This document shows, piece after piece, positions 32,793 through 46,486 of a DNA stretch of 64,000 bases. The position numbers and the translations under genes were made by a program. Within the stretch, counting starts at the first letter, position 1, and every line of letters begins with the position of its first letter. The notes beneath the pieces were generated by a model. The model worked only from the letters and a program-made list of their open reading frames with translations. It had not been told where the DNA came from and did not search any database. Source of the stretch: Zopfochytrium polystomum (taxonomy: Eukaryota; Chytridiomycota; Chytridiomycetes; Chytridiales; Chytridiaceae); contig JAIVFJ010000115.1 in NCBI GenBank assembly GCA_025765615.1, positions 62,001 through 126,000 of the forward strand, written 5' to 3'.

Positions 32793-34820
32793 TCATTGAC
32801 TGTTTGAGTAGTACGGCTGCCCCTGCGCCCGCGCGTGCCCGCCATAGTACTCGCTGCCCACACCGCCACCGCCACCGCGACCACCATCACCACCACCGTC
32901 ACCACCACCGTACCCGCTGCTCCCGAACCTTTGGCTCGCGCTGTACCCTCCGCTCTCGGATCTGCCGGTAGTACCGTACGGCGCGCCGCCACCCCCACCG
33001 TAGCCACCGTAGGCACTGCTACCACCAACGCTACCCCGTCCTCCTCCTCCTGCTCCTCCTCCTCCATACCCGCCGCGCGACGCAGACCGCATCGAGTCCG
33101 ACGCCACCGCTGACGACGGGTACGCCATCATCGCGACCGCCGAGTTGCCGTACATCCCCGCCGACGACCCGGGCCGGCTTTGCGGCGACAGCAGCGGCGC
33201 CGCGGACCCGGGTCGCCCGTCGCTGCCGCCGTAGTACGCCGTCGACCGCGCCGACGACGACGACCGCGACGAGGGAGGAGGGTGCGACCGAGCAAAGTCG
33301 CCCGAGTACGCGCTGGTCGTGGTCGACGCTGTTTGCGTCGGGTATCCGCGCTGTTGCTGCTGCCAGGCGGTCGCCCCGCCGCCGCCGCTCGGCGATGACG
33401 AGAGAAGCGTCCCAGCCATGGGTCCGTTCCGCGTCGACGACGACATCATCGATCCGGTCGGCGTCGGCGCACGGTACCCCGGCGGTAGGCGCCCGCCGTT
33501 CTTGAACGGCGCGTCAAACGCCGCGTCGTCATCGTCGCCGGCCGACTTGGTCATCCCGTACCCGAGCGCCGCCGTGCCGCCACCACCTGCGGCGGCGGAG
33601 GCGGCCCCGACCCCGCCCGACGGGCCAAAGCCCGTGAACGGGTCGCCGTCATAGTCGTCGTCCTCATAGTCCTCGTCCTCGTTGCGGACGTACCGCGCCA
33701 TGACGGCTGCGCGCAGCGTCAGCGTGAACCCGACGAACGCGGCGGCGAGCGCAGCGCACGTGACCGTCGGGAGCGACACGTTGATGCTAGCTGCGACGCC
33801 GTAGCCGGCCGCGGCGGCGCTGTTGACTTGGTCGCTCAGCTGCATGCCCATTTTGATGAGGGCGGCGAGGGACACCGAGAGGCCCGCGACGGCGACGAAG
33901 CTGAGGAAGGCACCGATCGACGATAGAATCGTTTTGGCCATGTTGCGGGAGCCGCGGCCGCCGCGCCAGGCGATGGCCAGCCAGTTGAAGAGCGGCGCTA
34001 CGTAGAGGGGTGGCGTGGCGATTAGTGTACCCAGGAGGGCGAGGGGCAGGGCGCGGACGGGAAGGGATTGCAAAAGGGTGCCGATCGGGTCGGTTTGTTG
34101 GTCTGTTGCGGCTGCTGCTGCTGGTGGCGGAAGTTTTGGTAGAGTGAACGACAGGCCCGTCGAGAGGATATTGGACAAGCCCAGCTTGACGCAACTTGTG
34201 GAGGACGCCGAGAACACACAAAAGCCCTACCAAGATGTTCAGCAAGAGAGTGAGTGATTGAAGAACAGTTGATAATGGCTCATACCCATAGTGTCAGCGA
34301 AGCCGACGTTATGGCGTTGGCGTCTTGCGCGTCCGTGGTTCTGCGAAAGTCGATGTAGACGACCGAGTGGTTGATGAAGGGGATGAAAGAGTTTCCGCTA
34401 AAGAGCGCTACATCTGACGATAACAATCGTCGAGGAAGACAAGAAAGCGAAGACGGTTAAAGGGTGCAGTCAGTCACACTCGTGCGCATCTATCTGGGAT
34501 CGTCCGTCGTGGATCGTCGCCATGACTCAGTACTCGTCCGACAGACCGACAGACGGCCCTCCTCAAACGTCTTTCTGTTTTCCCCCACGTGAATACTTAC
34601 TTGCGGCGCCGGTGGCGAGCACAAGGGCGGCGATGGCGGCCATGAGGGCCGTGCGCGGTGGCAGGAAGCGCGGTGGCGGCCTTGCTTGGTGGTTGTACGT
34701 GGGGATGGTGCTGGTGTTGGGCAGCCCTTCGAGCCGGTCGTCGCCGTCGTCGAGGCCGCCGCCGCCTCTGAGCCCGTCTTTCGCTCGGCTGCGGGCGTAG
34801 GGGCCGCCCGACGCCGCCAT
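32793..34820 (-). CDS. SUR7/PalI-like four-helix membrane protein with long Gly/Ser/Tyr tail
   Basis: A 593-aa protein; exons 34820-34601, 34413-34286, 34226-32793 (1782 nt). Four hydrophobic segments: about residues 57-75, 171-201, 216-241 and 265-290. The extracellular loop after TM1 has the LxLW-x-x-C...C pattern (LTLWGFCVFSASSTSC, split by the second intron) of the SUR7/PalI (claudin-like) superfamily. After TM4 comes an acidic stretch (NEDEDYEDDDYDGDP), then about 280 residues rich in Gly, Ser, Tyr and Pro, as in fungal PalI/Rim9 proteins. Known roles of that family are ambient-pH signalling and eisosome/plasma-membrane organisation; which applies here cannot be told. The single minus-strand gene between the arms apart from the GMC gene. 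Confidence 0.8.
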
Positions 34821-35829
34821 TCTGAGTGGACTGATTGTTTGTTTGTTTGTTTGTTTGTGTTGTTTGCTTGGAGTTCTTCCTGTCCTGTCTCCCTCTCTCT
34901 GTCTCCCTCTCTGTTTCTGTCTGTCTATGTCTCTGTCTCAGCCCAGCCCAACATTGTTCGGCTATCCTTTTTGGGGCGCGGCTGCTCCGACAAAAGTGAT
35001 TTCGACACAGAAACACTGATCGTCTGAAAGTCTTTCGGTTCACCCCGAGAGCCTTTCTTTTCACACAAATACTAGATGATGGTTCAACGGGATGACAGCC
35101 CGTCGCACCTGAAGCAACAGAGCCATGTGGCCGAGGACCAGAAGTGCGGGAAGGGCTCGCGAGTGAGAGGCGAGGCATCCACGCATTTCTTCAACCGTCG
35201 CCGCACGCAAGGGGCCAACCAAAGAAAAAAAAAAAAAAAAAAGGCGATCTCATCAAAGTCAAAACCAGGCATCAAAGGGAGGGCTTTTAAGGAGTATGAA
35301 GCTCTACCCTTGCCTCCTTCACTTGGCCACGCAGAGAGGAAAAGAGGGCACATTTCTCACACTCCTCGTTCTGGAAATGACAGCCGTCTCCGTCCAAAGC
35401 CGAAGTCCATATGGGTGCCCTTTCTGGATGTTTGCGGTGTGTTGCGTCTGCAGTTGAGCGCGACATTGTGGCGCACTGGGGCCGAAAGCAAGTTGCAATG
35501 GAACAAGTGACAAAGTCTTTGCACGCGCGCTCGAGTTCACCACGGAGCACCTCGCCACACAGATTGAAGGAAAAAAACTATCAAAATCCATAAAAGGGAA
35601 GTGTCCGAAAAGGTCACACCCATATATTGGTATTTGCACACACAGACTAACAGGCACTAAGTGAGCGACGAGACTGACCAATCGGCGTGCCCCGTCGATT
35701 GCGAGCTGAACAGACACAAGACGAGTTGAAAGAGACAATGAGAGACGACGGAAGAAAAAGAAGACAAAAAAAAACCCCCCAAAGAGAGTCAGTCTATGAT
35801 CAAAACAAGCCAAACCAAACAAGACAAAC

Positions 35830-35864
<35 letters not shown>

Positions 35865-35983
35865 CAGCCCTTTCAGCCCTGTCCAAGAAGGCAGGGCATA
35901 TGTCATTCATCGCTGCCGCCGCCAAAAGCCGTCGCCAGTCCTTCAGCTTGTCGTCGTTGATTTCGCCAGCGTCAGGATAGACC
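34821..35983. other. Divergent intergenic region
   Basis: Lies between the SUR7/PalI-like gene (-) and the Arf GEF (+), so it should hold both promoters. It contains GTTT repeats near 34838-34860 and A-tracts at 35224-35242 and 35830-35860. No gene recognised; open frames here run through low-complexity sequence. Confidence 0.5.
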
Positions 35984-38900
35984 ATGCTGAACAACAACCC
36001 GCATCGGGCCGGCATGCACGCTCCAGCCGCCCCTTCCTTGCCCTCCTCCTCTACCAACGACAGCAACAATAGCAATAGCGACAGCAACCACAACCAATAC
36101 TTCACCAACGCAGACTCGAGCAACCACCGGCGCACCAACTCGTCCCCATCGCCACAGCGCCGTCCGTCCAGAGGACCTCCTCCCTCTCATTACACGCACC
36201 TCCACCACCTCCACCACCACCACCAACAGCAGCAGCAGGAGCTGCAGCTGCCGCAGCAGCACCCTTACAGCCAGGATCCCTTCTCGCCGTCCTCTCCGTC
36301 TCCGTTCGCCGCGTCCTCCCCCACACCCACCGCGAGTGGTGCAAATTTTTCGAGCGGCGGCAGCGGCGGCCCCCTTGACCAGCGAATCTCCGACGGTTCT
36401 CCTATTCCGCCGCCCCCTTCAGGTACTTCCCTCCACGCAAATTTCGTCGGTTATTACACCACGAACACCAACGCCAACAACAACACCAACAACAACTCTC
36501 ACCCTCACCGCCATCCCACCCCGCCAACTCCGCCTGCGAATCTTGCCGCTTTCCGCACTAGCAACGGCGGCGGTGGTGGCCGCTTCAGCTTCGAAGGCCA
36601 TCATCACCACGGCATGGCAGGTTTGCCACCATCCGGCAGCGGCGGCAGCAGCGGCCGAAGCAGCCTGAGCATTGGCAACGGCAGCTCCAACCGCACAAGC
36701 CCTTCCGTCCCTGATTCGGCCTCGCCATTCCCACACTCGCACTTCCAATCGCCATCCTCCTCCGCCAGATCCTCTCCATCTGTTTCGTCATCCTCCTTTG
36801 TGTCAGGGGACACTGTCAGACGGACTCCAACTGGCCCATTACCCGATTCTATCCCATTCTTGCAGTCCCCAGATCCCGAGTTCCGCCCATTCCCCATCTA
36901 CGATTTCGATCCTCGGCACCAGGCTGGAGGTGGTGCCTCCAGTAGGGGAAGTCTTAGCAGCTCCGGTAGCCCGATGATTCCGCCCACCCCATTCTTTCCA
37001 ACCGCAACTGCCAGCCATCCACCGCTTCCGCAAAGCTACTTGCAGAATCAACATCCGTACAATTATCAGCACAACCAATCGCCAGTTCCACCCGGATACG
37101 CCACGGTCGGCCGGGCCGGTGAGCAAGGGGTTCGCACAGGGTCGATGGGCGATCGATCCCAGTCCCCGCGAGTTCGCCGATCTCAGAGCGCAAACCGGCT
37201 CAATGTGTCGTTTGGCCCAGTCTCGCAGCCTCCCACTCCATCCTCCTCCCAACAACCGTATCCACAAGTTCCCCACCGGATGCCCTCGGCGTCCCTACCT
37301 TCGTCCCCACACAGCGGAAGCCACCCAGATCTGGCAGGTAACATTCGCACGCGAGCAAACAGCAAATCAGAAGCGGATCGACTGGAATCGGAGCCAAACG
37401 GTCCCGTATCACACAAGAGCGCCATGAGAAGACCGAGCCAGTCGGACCTGCGCTCTTCTGACAGCAGTGGAAGCAGCAATGCTTCTGCAATGGGGCAGGG
37501 AATGCCTAGAGCTGGAAGCGGCGGAGGGATCGGTGGTCAAGCCAACGCTGCGTTGGAAGCGCAGCTCGAATATCAACGTTTATTGATAAGGCAGCAAGGC
37601 CCATCGCCAAAGCTCGTTCCGAGGGAGGAGCAAGTCGTTTGGGTACGTTTTCAGTTTTGCACTTGTGTGGCAATCGTTTGTGTTGACCAGAACTTCCTTC
37701 GGTAAACAGAGACCAGAGGCGCCGCCCATTCAAACTCTCCAAGAGCAGATTCGACGTCGCCCTTCTGTCGCCGAGCTGACATCGCCAACATCCAGAACTT
37801 CGTCCCAAGCCACAACCCTCTCGTCTGTGCAACCGTCCTCTCCGCCTCAAACCCCGATCACATACATGCCAAATCCTCTCGACTCCATTGCCTCTTCACC
37901 AAAGGGCGTATTTTCTCGAATGTTTGGCAAATTAGCGAAACGCCAAGCGAGTTCGACCAGCACCTCGACTGCAGTAAGCAGCGCGAGTTCCCCTAGCCTG
38001 AACGCTCTTGTCGTGACAAGCGCGACCGGCAACGGCAGCAGCAGCGCAGCCAGCCATCACAGTGGCAGCAGCGGGAACAACAGCTCCACTCGACGACCCT
38101 CCACGCAGAGCGCGCGGGATGAATTTTCCAGCGATTCAGTTCTATATGTCGCACCATCGCACAGGAAAGTTTCAGGGTCGGAGTCTCGCGGTACATTCAA
38201 CCCGTCGATCAAATCCGGAGATTCCGTGAGGCCTGAGCTACTGATAGCAGCAGAAGTGAATTATAAGACTTTGAGCCCTGAGGACGCTGCGGTGCGTCTT
38301 TTCCACTTGACCATAACTGGCCTTTCGAAAGAGGATGTCTGCAATATTATTGGAACGGGGTAAAGTCTCTGTATTGGATATAGATGGAACTCAGCTGATA
38401 AGTGTCCTGTTTGTATTTTCCTTCGTAAAGGGACGACTTCCACCTCGCGATACTCCAGCAGTATATGAAGCAGTTTGACTTTCTCTATGCGGACATCGAC
38501 ATTGCATTGCGGCGCCTCACATCACATCTGTACCTTGTTGGCGAAAGTCAGAAAATCGATAGAATTTTGCACGAGTTGGCACGGAGATACTGGGAATGTA
38601 ATCCGGATGCGAATCAGATTTATAGAAGCGCAGGTTTGTCGCATTTTGGTTGTCGCATTTTGTTGCGAAACCTGCACAACGGAACCAATCCTGACAACCC
38701 ATTTTTTGTTGTTATTGCTGCAGAGGTTGTATACGGGATCCTCTTTTCGATCGTTCTTTTAAACACGGACTTGCACGTTGTCAACGTTGGAGCGAACAAG
38801 GCGAAGCGGATGGAGAAAAAGGACTTCATCAAAAACACATTTGTGTACATTGATCAAGAGATTGAGCAGGATCCTGTCGCCTTCAAAGAGCTGAACTCCA

Positions 38901-41086
38901 TTGGAGCGGGCTACTTACGTTCTTGGAGGAAGGATATGGAAAATTTACTCGAGGTAACGTGCATGGGCGATGCAGCTGCCTGTCTAACGCTCTTGTCCTT
39001 CTCCGCGCTGAATGATTCAGAACCTGTACAAGTCCGTGAAAGACAATCGAATTTTGCTTCAAGCACCAGCGCCAGCCACCGAAGCGGACCCCACTGATGA
39101 CGCCCGGCCTTCACGCGCTGCCAACAGTGCGCCAAACAGCGATAATCGGCGGCCGTCCGCCACCCGCACAAATTCAGTGCCGTCGGTGGCCGCGCTTTCG
39201 ATCGCGGCCCGCCTGGCGCACTCGCAGTCAGATCCCAGCGTTCCACCAGTGCCACAGCTCCATAGCGCAGCGCCGTTCTCCCCTCCCCAGTCGCCGCCTC
39301 CCAGCGCCAGCCTGAACCCACCAAACGAAAATTCGTTGCACTCTCGCACGTCCTTCTCAGGGTCAGAGCTTTCTGGCGGTATCGCAAGCGGAACGTCGAC
39401 CCACCCATCCGGCTCCCGCACCGGCTCGTCCTCGCAACGGCGCGCCCGCCGCGGTCTGGGTCGGTTTAGGCGCAACGTCACCTCCGGCGTCGCGATGGAG
39501 GGGCTGCTGATCCGGAAACACGTGCAAGAAAAGGAGGGCGTCCGGGCGAAGGTGCGGAAGTGGACCAAAATGTGGGCGGTGCTGGCGATTGACGAGGTCA
39601 AAGGCGTGGAGCTCACGCTGTTCAAAGTCGAGGGCGGCTTGCAGATCGACGGCGAAGTGGGGTTCGACGAGGTGGAAACCGCAGTCAGCGTTGGGAAAAG
39701 TGAGACGAGAAAGATGGTGTTGAAGGTTGGAATACTTTCTCTCAGTGTTTTAGCCTCCGAGCTTCTAATCTCTCATCTCGCACGCTAGATATCGAATGAT
39801 CCTCCGCAAGTGCACAATCTCCTCCACGCATCCGCTTTCGCGCTCAAGCCCCCAGGACACAGTCCATCGCGCCCGTTTGTCATTAATCTCACACTTTCCA
39901 ACGGAGCAATCTACCTTCTTCAAACGCCAACTTCTGAGTTTCTCCTCGAGTGGACCAAGACAATCAACTACTGGGCGGCTCGGAAGAGCAAGGAGCCGAT
40001 GCGCGGTGCCATCAGCAGCGCAGAGTACGGCTGGGGCGACGCAGCATGGGAACGGATGGAGCAGGAGAGACTTGAGCGAGAAGGCGGTAGCAGTGGCAAC
40101 GGGGGAGGCCTGTTGGAATCATTTGGCGGGCGGCGGAGGAATGTCAAGATTGAAGAGTGGAATCCGCCTCCAGCCTCCTCCACGCTCGTCAGCGAACTGT
40201 CGGAGGAATCGCAGCTTGCGAGTATGCGGAAAGTAGCAGATGTTTTGTCTCGCGAGCTTGAGGAGCACGCAAGCTATAAACAGCCGATGGAAGCTCGAGT
40301 AAGCTTTTCTTTTGACTTGCAAATGTCATGCGATTTTTAACGGCGGTTGAATTACCCCAGTGGGCCTCGAATCCTTCCGCTCTGGCCAAAGCCCGGTCAA
40401 ACTGGACTCGAAAAGAGCGCTACCTCACGCAAGAATACCTGCGCTTCGCCATGTACGCCCAAATCCTCCGGTCCTCCGTCAACCTTTCCCGCTACGACGA
40501 AATCTCCATCATCTCCGCATCCTCCTCCACGTCGTCCTCCTCCCCGAGGGGCGGAGGCCGACACCGTCCTCGACGGAACCGAAGCCGCAGCGGCGACCTG
40601 CCGTCCGGCAGCACGGATTCTGGCGGCGGCGGTGGAGGGGGAGCCAGGACGCCCTCGACATCGCCGCAGCCGCACTCGCAGGGGCAAGGTCTGCCCAGTA
40701 GCAGCAACCCGCCGCCGGCGGTGCCCGTCCGCTTCGCGTCCAGCTCCACGGCGACCCTGGTCTCGCCCGCGTCGGCGGCGGGGCTCTCCTCGATCGACGA
40801 GCAGTCGCCGTCCCCGAAGCACCCTGGCGGGGGAGGCCGGCGATCGGCTCGGGAGGGCGAGATGGACGAGACGGACAACGACGACGAAGGCGACGGCGTG
40901 GACCGCGACGACGTCAATGACGACGACGACGACGACTCTGTGTTTGCGGGCACCGGGTTCGCGATTACGAACCGGCGCAGCCGCATGTTTGTGGACATTG
41001 GCGGCATGCTGGTCGGGGCGCCCCCCGCTGCCGTCACGGTTGTTGGCTCGGTAGCAGAAGGAGACGCGGTCGCAGAGCCGCAATAG
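35984..41086 (+). CDS. SEC7-PH Arf guanine-nucleotide exchange factor, EFA6/Yel1 type
   Basis: A 1560-aa protein predicted to activate a plasma-membrane Arf GTPase (Arf6/Arf3 class). Exons: 35984-37642, 37710-38359, 38431-38633, 38724-38953, 39021-39725, 39789-40298, 40361-41086 (4683 nt). Residues 1-720 are disordered, His/Gln/Ser/Pro-rich, including poly-His and poly-Gln near 65-90. SEC7 lies at about 735-915: the catalytic glutamate finger LVGESQKIDRIL is near 806, then RYWECNP and LLNTDLHV. A PH domain starts near 1068 (AMEGLLIRKHVQEK...RKWTKMWAVL) and continues through VHNLLHASAFALK, YLLQTPT and EWTKTINYWAARKS, the EFA6/PSD-family pattern. A predicted helical region follows (about 1285-1370), then an acidic, low-complexity C-terminus. 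Family placement is by motif order and is firm for SEC7-PH. Confidence 0.9.
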
Positions 41087-42128
41087 TGGGCATCATTCAT
41101 TTTTTTTTAGTCCCCTCCTTTCTTTTGGGAAGCGGGTAGCGGTAGTGTGTTAAGGGAGGGGAACTGGGTGTGGGAAATCGGTGGACGCAAGGTGTGTGCT
41201 GGTTTTCGAGTGGGTTCTAGCGGGCGCGGCGAGATTTCCGCTAGACCTCAGCATCGCAGCCTCCCCCCCCCACTCCCCCTCGCCAACCGCCTTCTTATTC
41301 CGACGCTTTGGGTACGATCCTGTTCCCCTTCACTTTTTGCACTTTTTGTTCGACGTTGCTTTGATTTTGTTGCGTTCGTTTGCCTTTTTTCGCGACGTTG
41401 ATGCTTGATGCTTTTTTTTGTTGCCCTTTTCCCTTTTCCCCCCCAACTCGTTGCCGCGGACTGGTTCTCCTCATCCCACGCTTCCTTTTCCGCCCCCATT
41501 TCGTCCTCCTCCTGTTCCACCCCCCTACCCTACCTTTTCCTTTCTCTCTGAGGGGAATCCACTCCATTCATTCTTTCTGCCCCACCTTTTTCGTCGCTCC
41601 ACTTGTTTTGAGACGTCCATTCTCTTTACAACCCAACCGAAACTCTTCCATTCTTTTTTTTTTCTTTTCCCCACCCCCCTGCGTCCTATATAAAAGTTTG
41701 TATAAGCGGGAAACCATTTACGTTGCGATTAGTCAAGTCGGTTTGTTAGACTCGTTGCCGTTGAGTCCCAAGGACTGCGCTCGATTGATGATTAATATTT
41801 GCTCGGATCATACGCATTAGCGAGATCACGTGGCGACGGAATTCTGCGGAGGAAAGAGGAAGAGAAAAAGAACAGTGCAAAAGGGCAACGAATATCGCAC
41901 ACACACACACACACACACGCAAACAGTGAGAGCGTAAGTGTTTGAATGGGGTTCAGACTGGCTGCGCTTGAATCTGTCTGGGGCTCGCTTCTTCACTTGG
42001 TTATCAGCCCCTCTCGTTGTCCATTTGAGGAAAGAAAGAGGCGAAAAAGGGAGCGGGGAAACGTTTCTTCCAAAATTGGTTCAGAAAAAGGAAAAAGGGA
42101 AATAAAGTGTGTGGTAGCAACCAGCTGC

Positions 42129-42158
<30 letters not shown>
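41087..42158. other. Intergenic region between Arf GEF and TPR-PH genes
   Basis: Presumed 3' UTR of the Arf GEF, a pyrimidine-rich stretch (41260-41690), then the promoter and leader of the downstream gene. Simple repeats: CA at about 41901-41919 and CAGA at about 42129-42158, directly abutting the next ATG. No gene seen. Confidence 0.55.
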
Positions 42159-42159
<1 letters not shown>

Positions 42160-45100
42160 TGATGGATCGACGGCGCGCTGCGGGCGGCGTCGTCCGCGAC
42201 CAACACCACCACCAACACCCACACCTCAGCCCCTCGGCCTCGGCAGCCTCAGCCGACGCCGCCGCCGCCTCCGCCGTCAGTGCCGACAGCGGCCATCTCA
42301 TGGCGCGGCGGGGATCGTCTGCTGGTGGTGGACACTTAGCAAGGGGGGGAGCAGGAGGAGAAGGAGCAGAGGCCGGAATAGGTCGGCGTCCCAGCAACCA
42401 CGGCTTTACTCGCGGAGGCGGCGGTCCTGACCCAACGTCGCGGTCTCGGTCGGCGTCGGCCGGCGCCGTGCTGTCCGTCCCGTCTTCCCATCGCAGTGAC
42501 TCTGGCGCCGGCGAGGGCGGCGGCGGCATCAACAGCGACGAGACGTATTGGCGAAGCGCCGTCCTCGCCTATTCGAAGGGCGACCAGTCAAAGTCACTGT
42601 CTCTTCTGTCGGTTCGTGCATGCAACACCGCCCCTTCCACCCCCTCTAAACACCCCTCTTCGTTGCGCACTGAATCGATCCCTTTATTTTTTACAGCAAA
42701 TCCGCGAGGATTCTCTAGCGGTCACGCTCAACCTGGCGATCGTCCTCCTTTCGATGGGGGACATGGTGTCGGTGGCGAGCTTCCTGTCCAAGGCGATCGA
42801 GCAGGAGCTGCTTGTGTCTGACGACGCGGCGCCGCCGGACCCCGGGCACGATGACCTCATCCTGCTTTGCCACTGGTTGTTTGCGCTCGCCTGCACTCTC
42901 AACTCGGACAACCTGGATCGCGGGTGCAAGCAGTTCTTGGAGATTTCAAAGGTATGGTGCGGTCGGCCTGCTCGTTTCGTGTTCTGTTTGCCGCAAACCA
43001 AAGATCCGCTGACAGCCCAAAACCGTTCTGCTGCTACGCTTCCGCCAAATTCAGATGGTCGGCCAGCGGGTCGTGGTCGACTTCCGCTACCTGGGCCTGA
43101 ACTACTCGATCCATTTGTTTGAAGTTCTTTTCAACGCCGCGCTATGTCTGTGGCGTCTCGGGCTAATCGACGAGGCGGCCCAAGAGCTGGCAGATGCTCG
43201 GATGCACGCGGAAACAAGAAAGCACTTGGAGACGTTCGACGCGGTCATGGAGGCTGGGTTTGACCCACCGGGCCTCTTCACCCTGCTCCCGGAGCACGGC
43301 CTATTCGACCCCCCAAAGCAAAACAGATGGATCAAGCGACCTGGTCAAGGCGTGCTGAAGCATGCCAACACCGCCAACACCGCCAATCGGCTAGCCCCTC
43401 CTCCCCCAGCAGTGTACCTCGACGAACCAGACACAGTGTTTCAGCCCTCCCGCGGCAGCGTCGTTCCACCGGTGCCGGCCATTCCCCGGCAGTTTTTGCC
43501 GGCACAGGTCGGGCCGACCCAGAGAAATCGCATGCAGACCGCGGAGGACCAGAAGCGGCCTCAAAGCGAGCTCCCCAACCTCGACACCAGCATGTCGCTG
43601 TCTCCCATGGCCTCCGCCGCGCTGTCCATCACGGTATCTCCCTCCGCAGCAACCCCGATCTCCGCGCAGGACGCGGCGCGGGAGCTGTCGGAAGCCCTCG
43701 CCGCCGCGCGGTCCTACCGCGATTCCTGGTACAACAGCTCGAGCCGCGCCAGCAGCGTCGTCGGCCTGTCGTTTCCGGCTTTGCGAGGAGCCCCGCAGCC
43801 ACCGTTGACGGCGGCGCTCCTCGCTGTGGCCGAACAGTCGCTGCCGTCGGCCGCAGTGACGGATTCTGATGGCACCATCGACCTCACGGCCCCAGGCATG
43901 CTAGAGCCGAGCGAGGCGGACGAGTTTGCCTCGTCCACGTCGTCGATGACGAGACCTGGGGAATGGCGTAGAGTGTCTGAAGTGGAGTCCGATGCGTGGG
44001 GAATGGAGGCAGATTTTAGAACGATTGCTGGTGAGTGGTGGTATTAATCGTCCTTCCAATTTTGCGCAGCTCTACTAAAATCCGTTTTTTTCTCCTCAAA
44101 AATCAACCATCAGCCCAATTGAAGGACGTTGCACCGCCTGTTCCACCAATGCCATCGGTGGTGCCTACCGCTCCGATTGTCGCCACTCCTTACACAGATC
44201 CTGACGAGTCAAAGCCGTCGTCCAAGCCAGCAGCTGGGATGCCGGGAGGCCCCCCTAAGAAGTCTGTCTTCAAGTCATCCACCCTTCCCAAAGATCTAAA
44301 CCTTGCCGACGTGGCGGCATCGATGGCGCCAACCAACAGCGATGAAAAGCGGAAAGAGCGCAAGGTTGTGAATGCGACGCTCCCAAAGACCATGGACCTG
44401 GCAAAGCTCGCTGCAGAATTCGGCATCGACATGTCGTCCTCTGAGATTCCGTCACGTTCCGCATCGGCCTTGCACTCCCTGCAGACCCAGAACGCTGCTA
44501 CGGCGGCTGCCTCCTCGTCGCAGCGGCGCCCATCCGTCCCACACAATCCAGCCCCTCCTTCCACGTCTTCAGCCGCTGCAGCAGGCACGTCACATAACGC
44601 CCCCATCACCGCCGCGGATATTGCCGCGATCGTTGCGTCCACTGCCCCGTCCGGATCCAAACCGGGCTCACGGTCGAAATCAAAGGCGTCCAAGAACATC
44701 AGCATCGCTCCGCGCGGCTCCTCTCTCGCCAAAACCGCTGCCACAGGTTCCGATGTCCCCCCGCCGCCGGCACCGCCTCCCAAATCTCCCACAACGGCTG
44801 CAGGGCCAGACCTTCCCTCAGCGTCCTCAGCTGCGAGCCCTGTTCGCACGACTGATCCGAACGCGAATCTCTTACCCCATTCACCCTCCTCTGCCAGCAC
44901 CCTCAACTCGTTTCCGCGCAACGCGGGAAGCGCTTCGTCGCAAAGCAGCGGGTCTCTGGGAAGGAATGGTGGCGGTGCTGCACCACAACCTGTTATTCAA
45001 GAGCTGCTTGCTGTGCTTGATGGGCTGGGCCCGAAGCAGCACGAGTTCATTGCGTATGCCGATTATTTGGTTGGGTTGGACCAGGTCGCGAGCAAGGTAT

Positions 45101-46486
45101 GTAAGTCGGGTGCGCATTTCGCACGTTGTATTGATCAGGTGTTAATTGCCCATCCCAGAACCCCAGCAGCGGCGACTCAATGTTCGCGCACGAGAACGAC
45201 GATCCAGACGATTTTGAAGACCCGACGGAGGCGTTTGTTGACGAGTACAAGGGCGTTCGCGTTCTGTCCATCGTGAGCGATCGCACAACCTTATTCAACG
45301 CGTCCATGGATCGATCGAGGAAGCGGAGCGTTTCAAAGGGTAATAATCAGGAAAGTCGCGCTCAGCCGTCGAAGCAACCGGCGGCACACCTGCCGGCCCC
45401 GCCTCCCAGCCAACCGGGGCTCGTCCGGATCCCACCGCGCACCTACGAGCCAGGGACAGTCCCGATCGGTTCTCAGCACAATCTTATTGGCCCGGTCGTC
45501 ACTCGCCCCACTTTTGGTGGTCTTATTGACGGACTGCGCGGCGGCGGATCGCCCATGTTGTCCTCCTCGAGCACGGCCACGTACCCGAACCTCCCCCAGC
45601 ACTCGAAAACGCAGCAGCCCAGCCCGCAGTCCCCTCCGCAGCATTCGGTGCGGCCCTTCTTCCCCTCGGGGGAAAGCGACATTGGCTCGGAAGACGCCGA
45701 AGCCGTGGCCACGGCGCAGCAGCTACTGAAATCCCTCGCCCTCCCCGACCTCGAGTCGTACCTCTCCGTGTGCCGCGCCACCGGCGCCGCGAGCTTTGGC
45801 GCGTGGAAAACCCGCTGGTGCGTCCTCCGCAACCGCACCCTCTTTGTCGTCAAGAGCCCCGTCGACCTCGTCCCCGTCGCCGTCGTCCCGCTCGCCAGCC
45901 AGCGCGCACTCTCCGCCGCGTCCACGGGCTCCTCCGCTAGCACCGCCACCGCGGCGTCGGACGGCGCGGACGCGGTCGAAGTCGAAATGGTCTCGGAGAA
46001 GGAGATGCCGAGCGTGACGACGACGTTTGCGACGGATCAGATCATGATGGGCGGCGGCGGCGGTGGCGGAGGCGGAGGAGGCGGTGGCGGGGTTAAAGGC
46101 GGGGCGGGTGGGAGGAGACCGGCGTTTGCGTTCAAGGTCGTGTCAAAGATGGGCGACGGACGGCCGGGCGTTCCGCTGCTGTACATGGGGAGCGACGACC
46201 AGCTCCGCGTGCTAAACTGGGTGACGTTGATCGCAAAGGCGATCCGAGGCGACATCAGTTGCGTAAACCTGTTTTTTCCCCCCTTTCCTTGTGCTTTGCT
46301 TTGAACCTTTCTAACCCAGCGCCTTGGCCTGTATATTTTTTTCCCTCTTTCCACGTAGGAACGGGTCCAGGCTTCCTAATACCGATCAAATCCCTGCAGG
46401 ATCGTCCGCCGAGCCCTCCGATGATCATCGCGTCGCGTGCCCGCTCGGCGTCGACGCCCACGTGGCACCCGCCGCGATCGCATTGA
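42159..46486 (+). CDS. TPR + PH scaffold protein, p67phox/NoxR-like TPR region
   Basis: A 1297-aa protein; exons 42159-42611, 42697-42951, 43055-44030, 44114-45096, 45159-46257, 46359-46486 (3894 nt). Residues about 125-330 form TPR helices (YWRSAVLAYSKGDQSKSLSLL, SLAVTLNLAIVLLSMGDM, FEVLFNAALCLWRLGLIDEA), then MHAETRKHLETFDAVMEAG and GLFTLLPEHGLFDPPKQ, which recalls the end of the TPR domain in p67phox and fungal NoxR. The middle is Pro/Ser-rich with short acidic and basic motifs. A PH domain lies at about 1085-1254 (LESYLSVC...WKTRWCVLRNRTLFVV ... LNWVTLIAKAI), interrupted by a poly-Gly loop. The start gives MMDRRR directly after CAGA repeats. NADPH-oxidase regulation is only an inference from the TPR end; the PH call is firmer. 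Confidence 0.8.
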
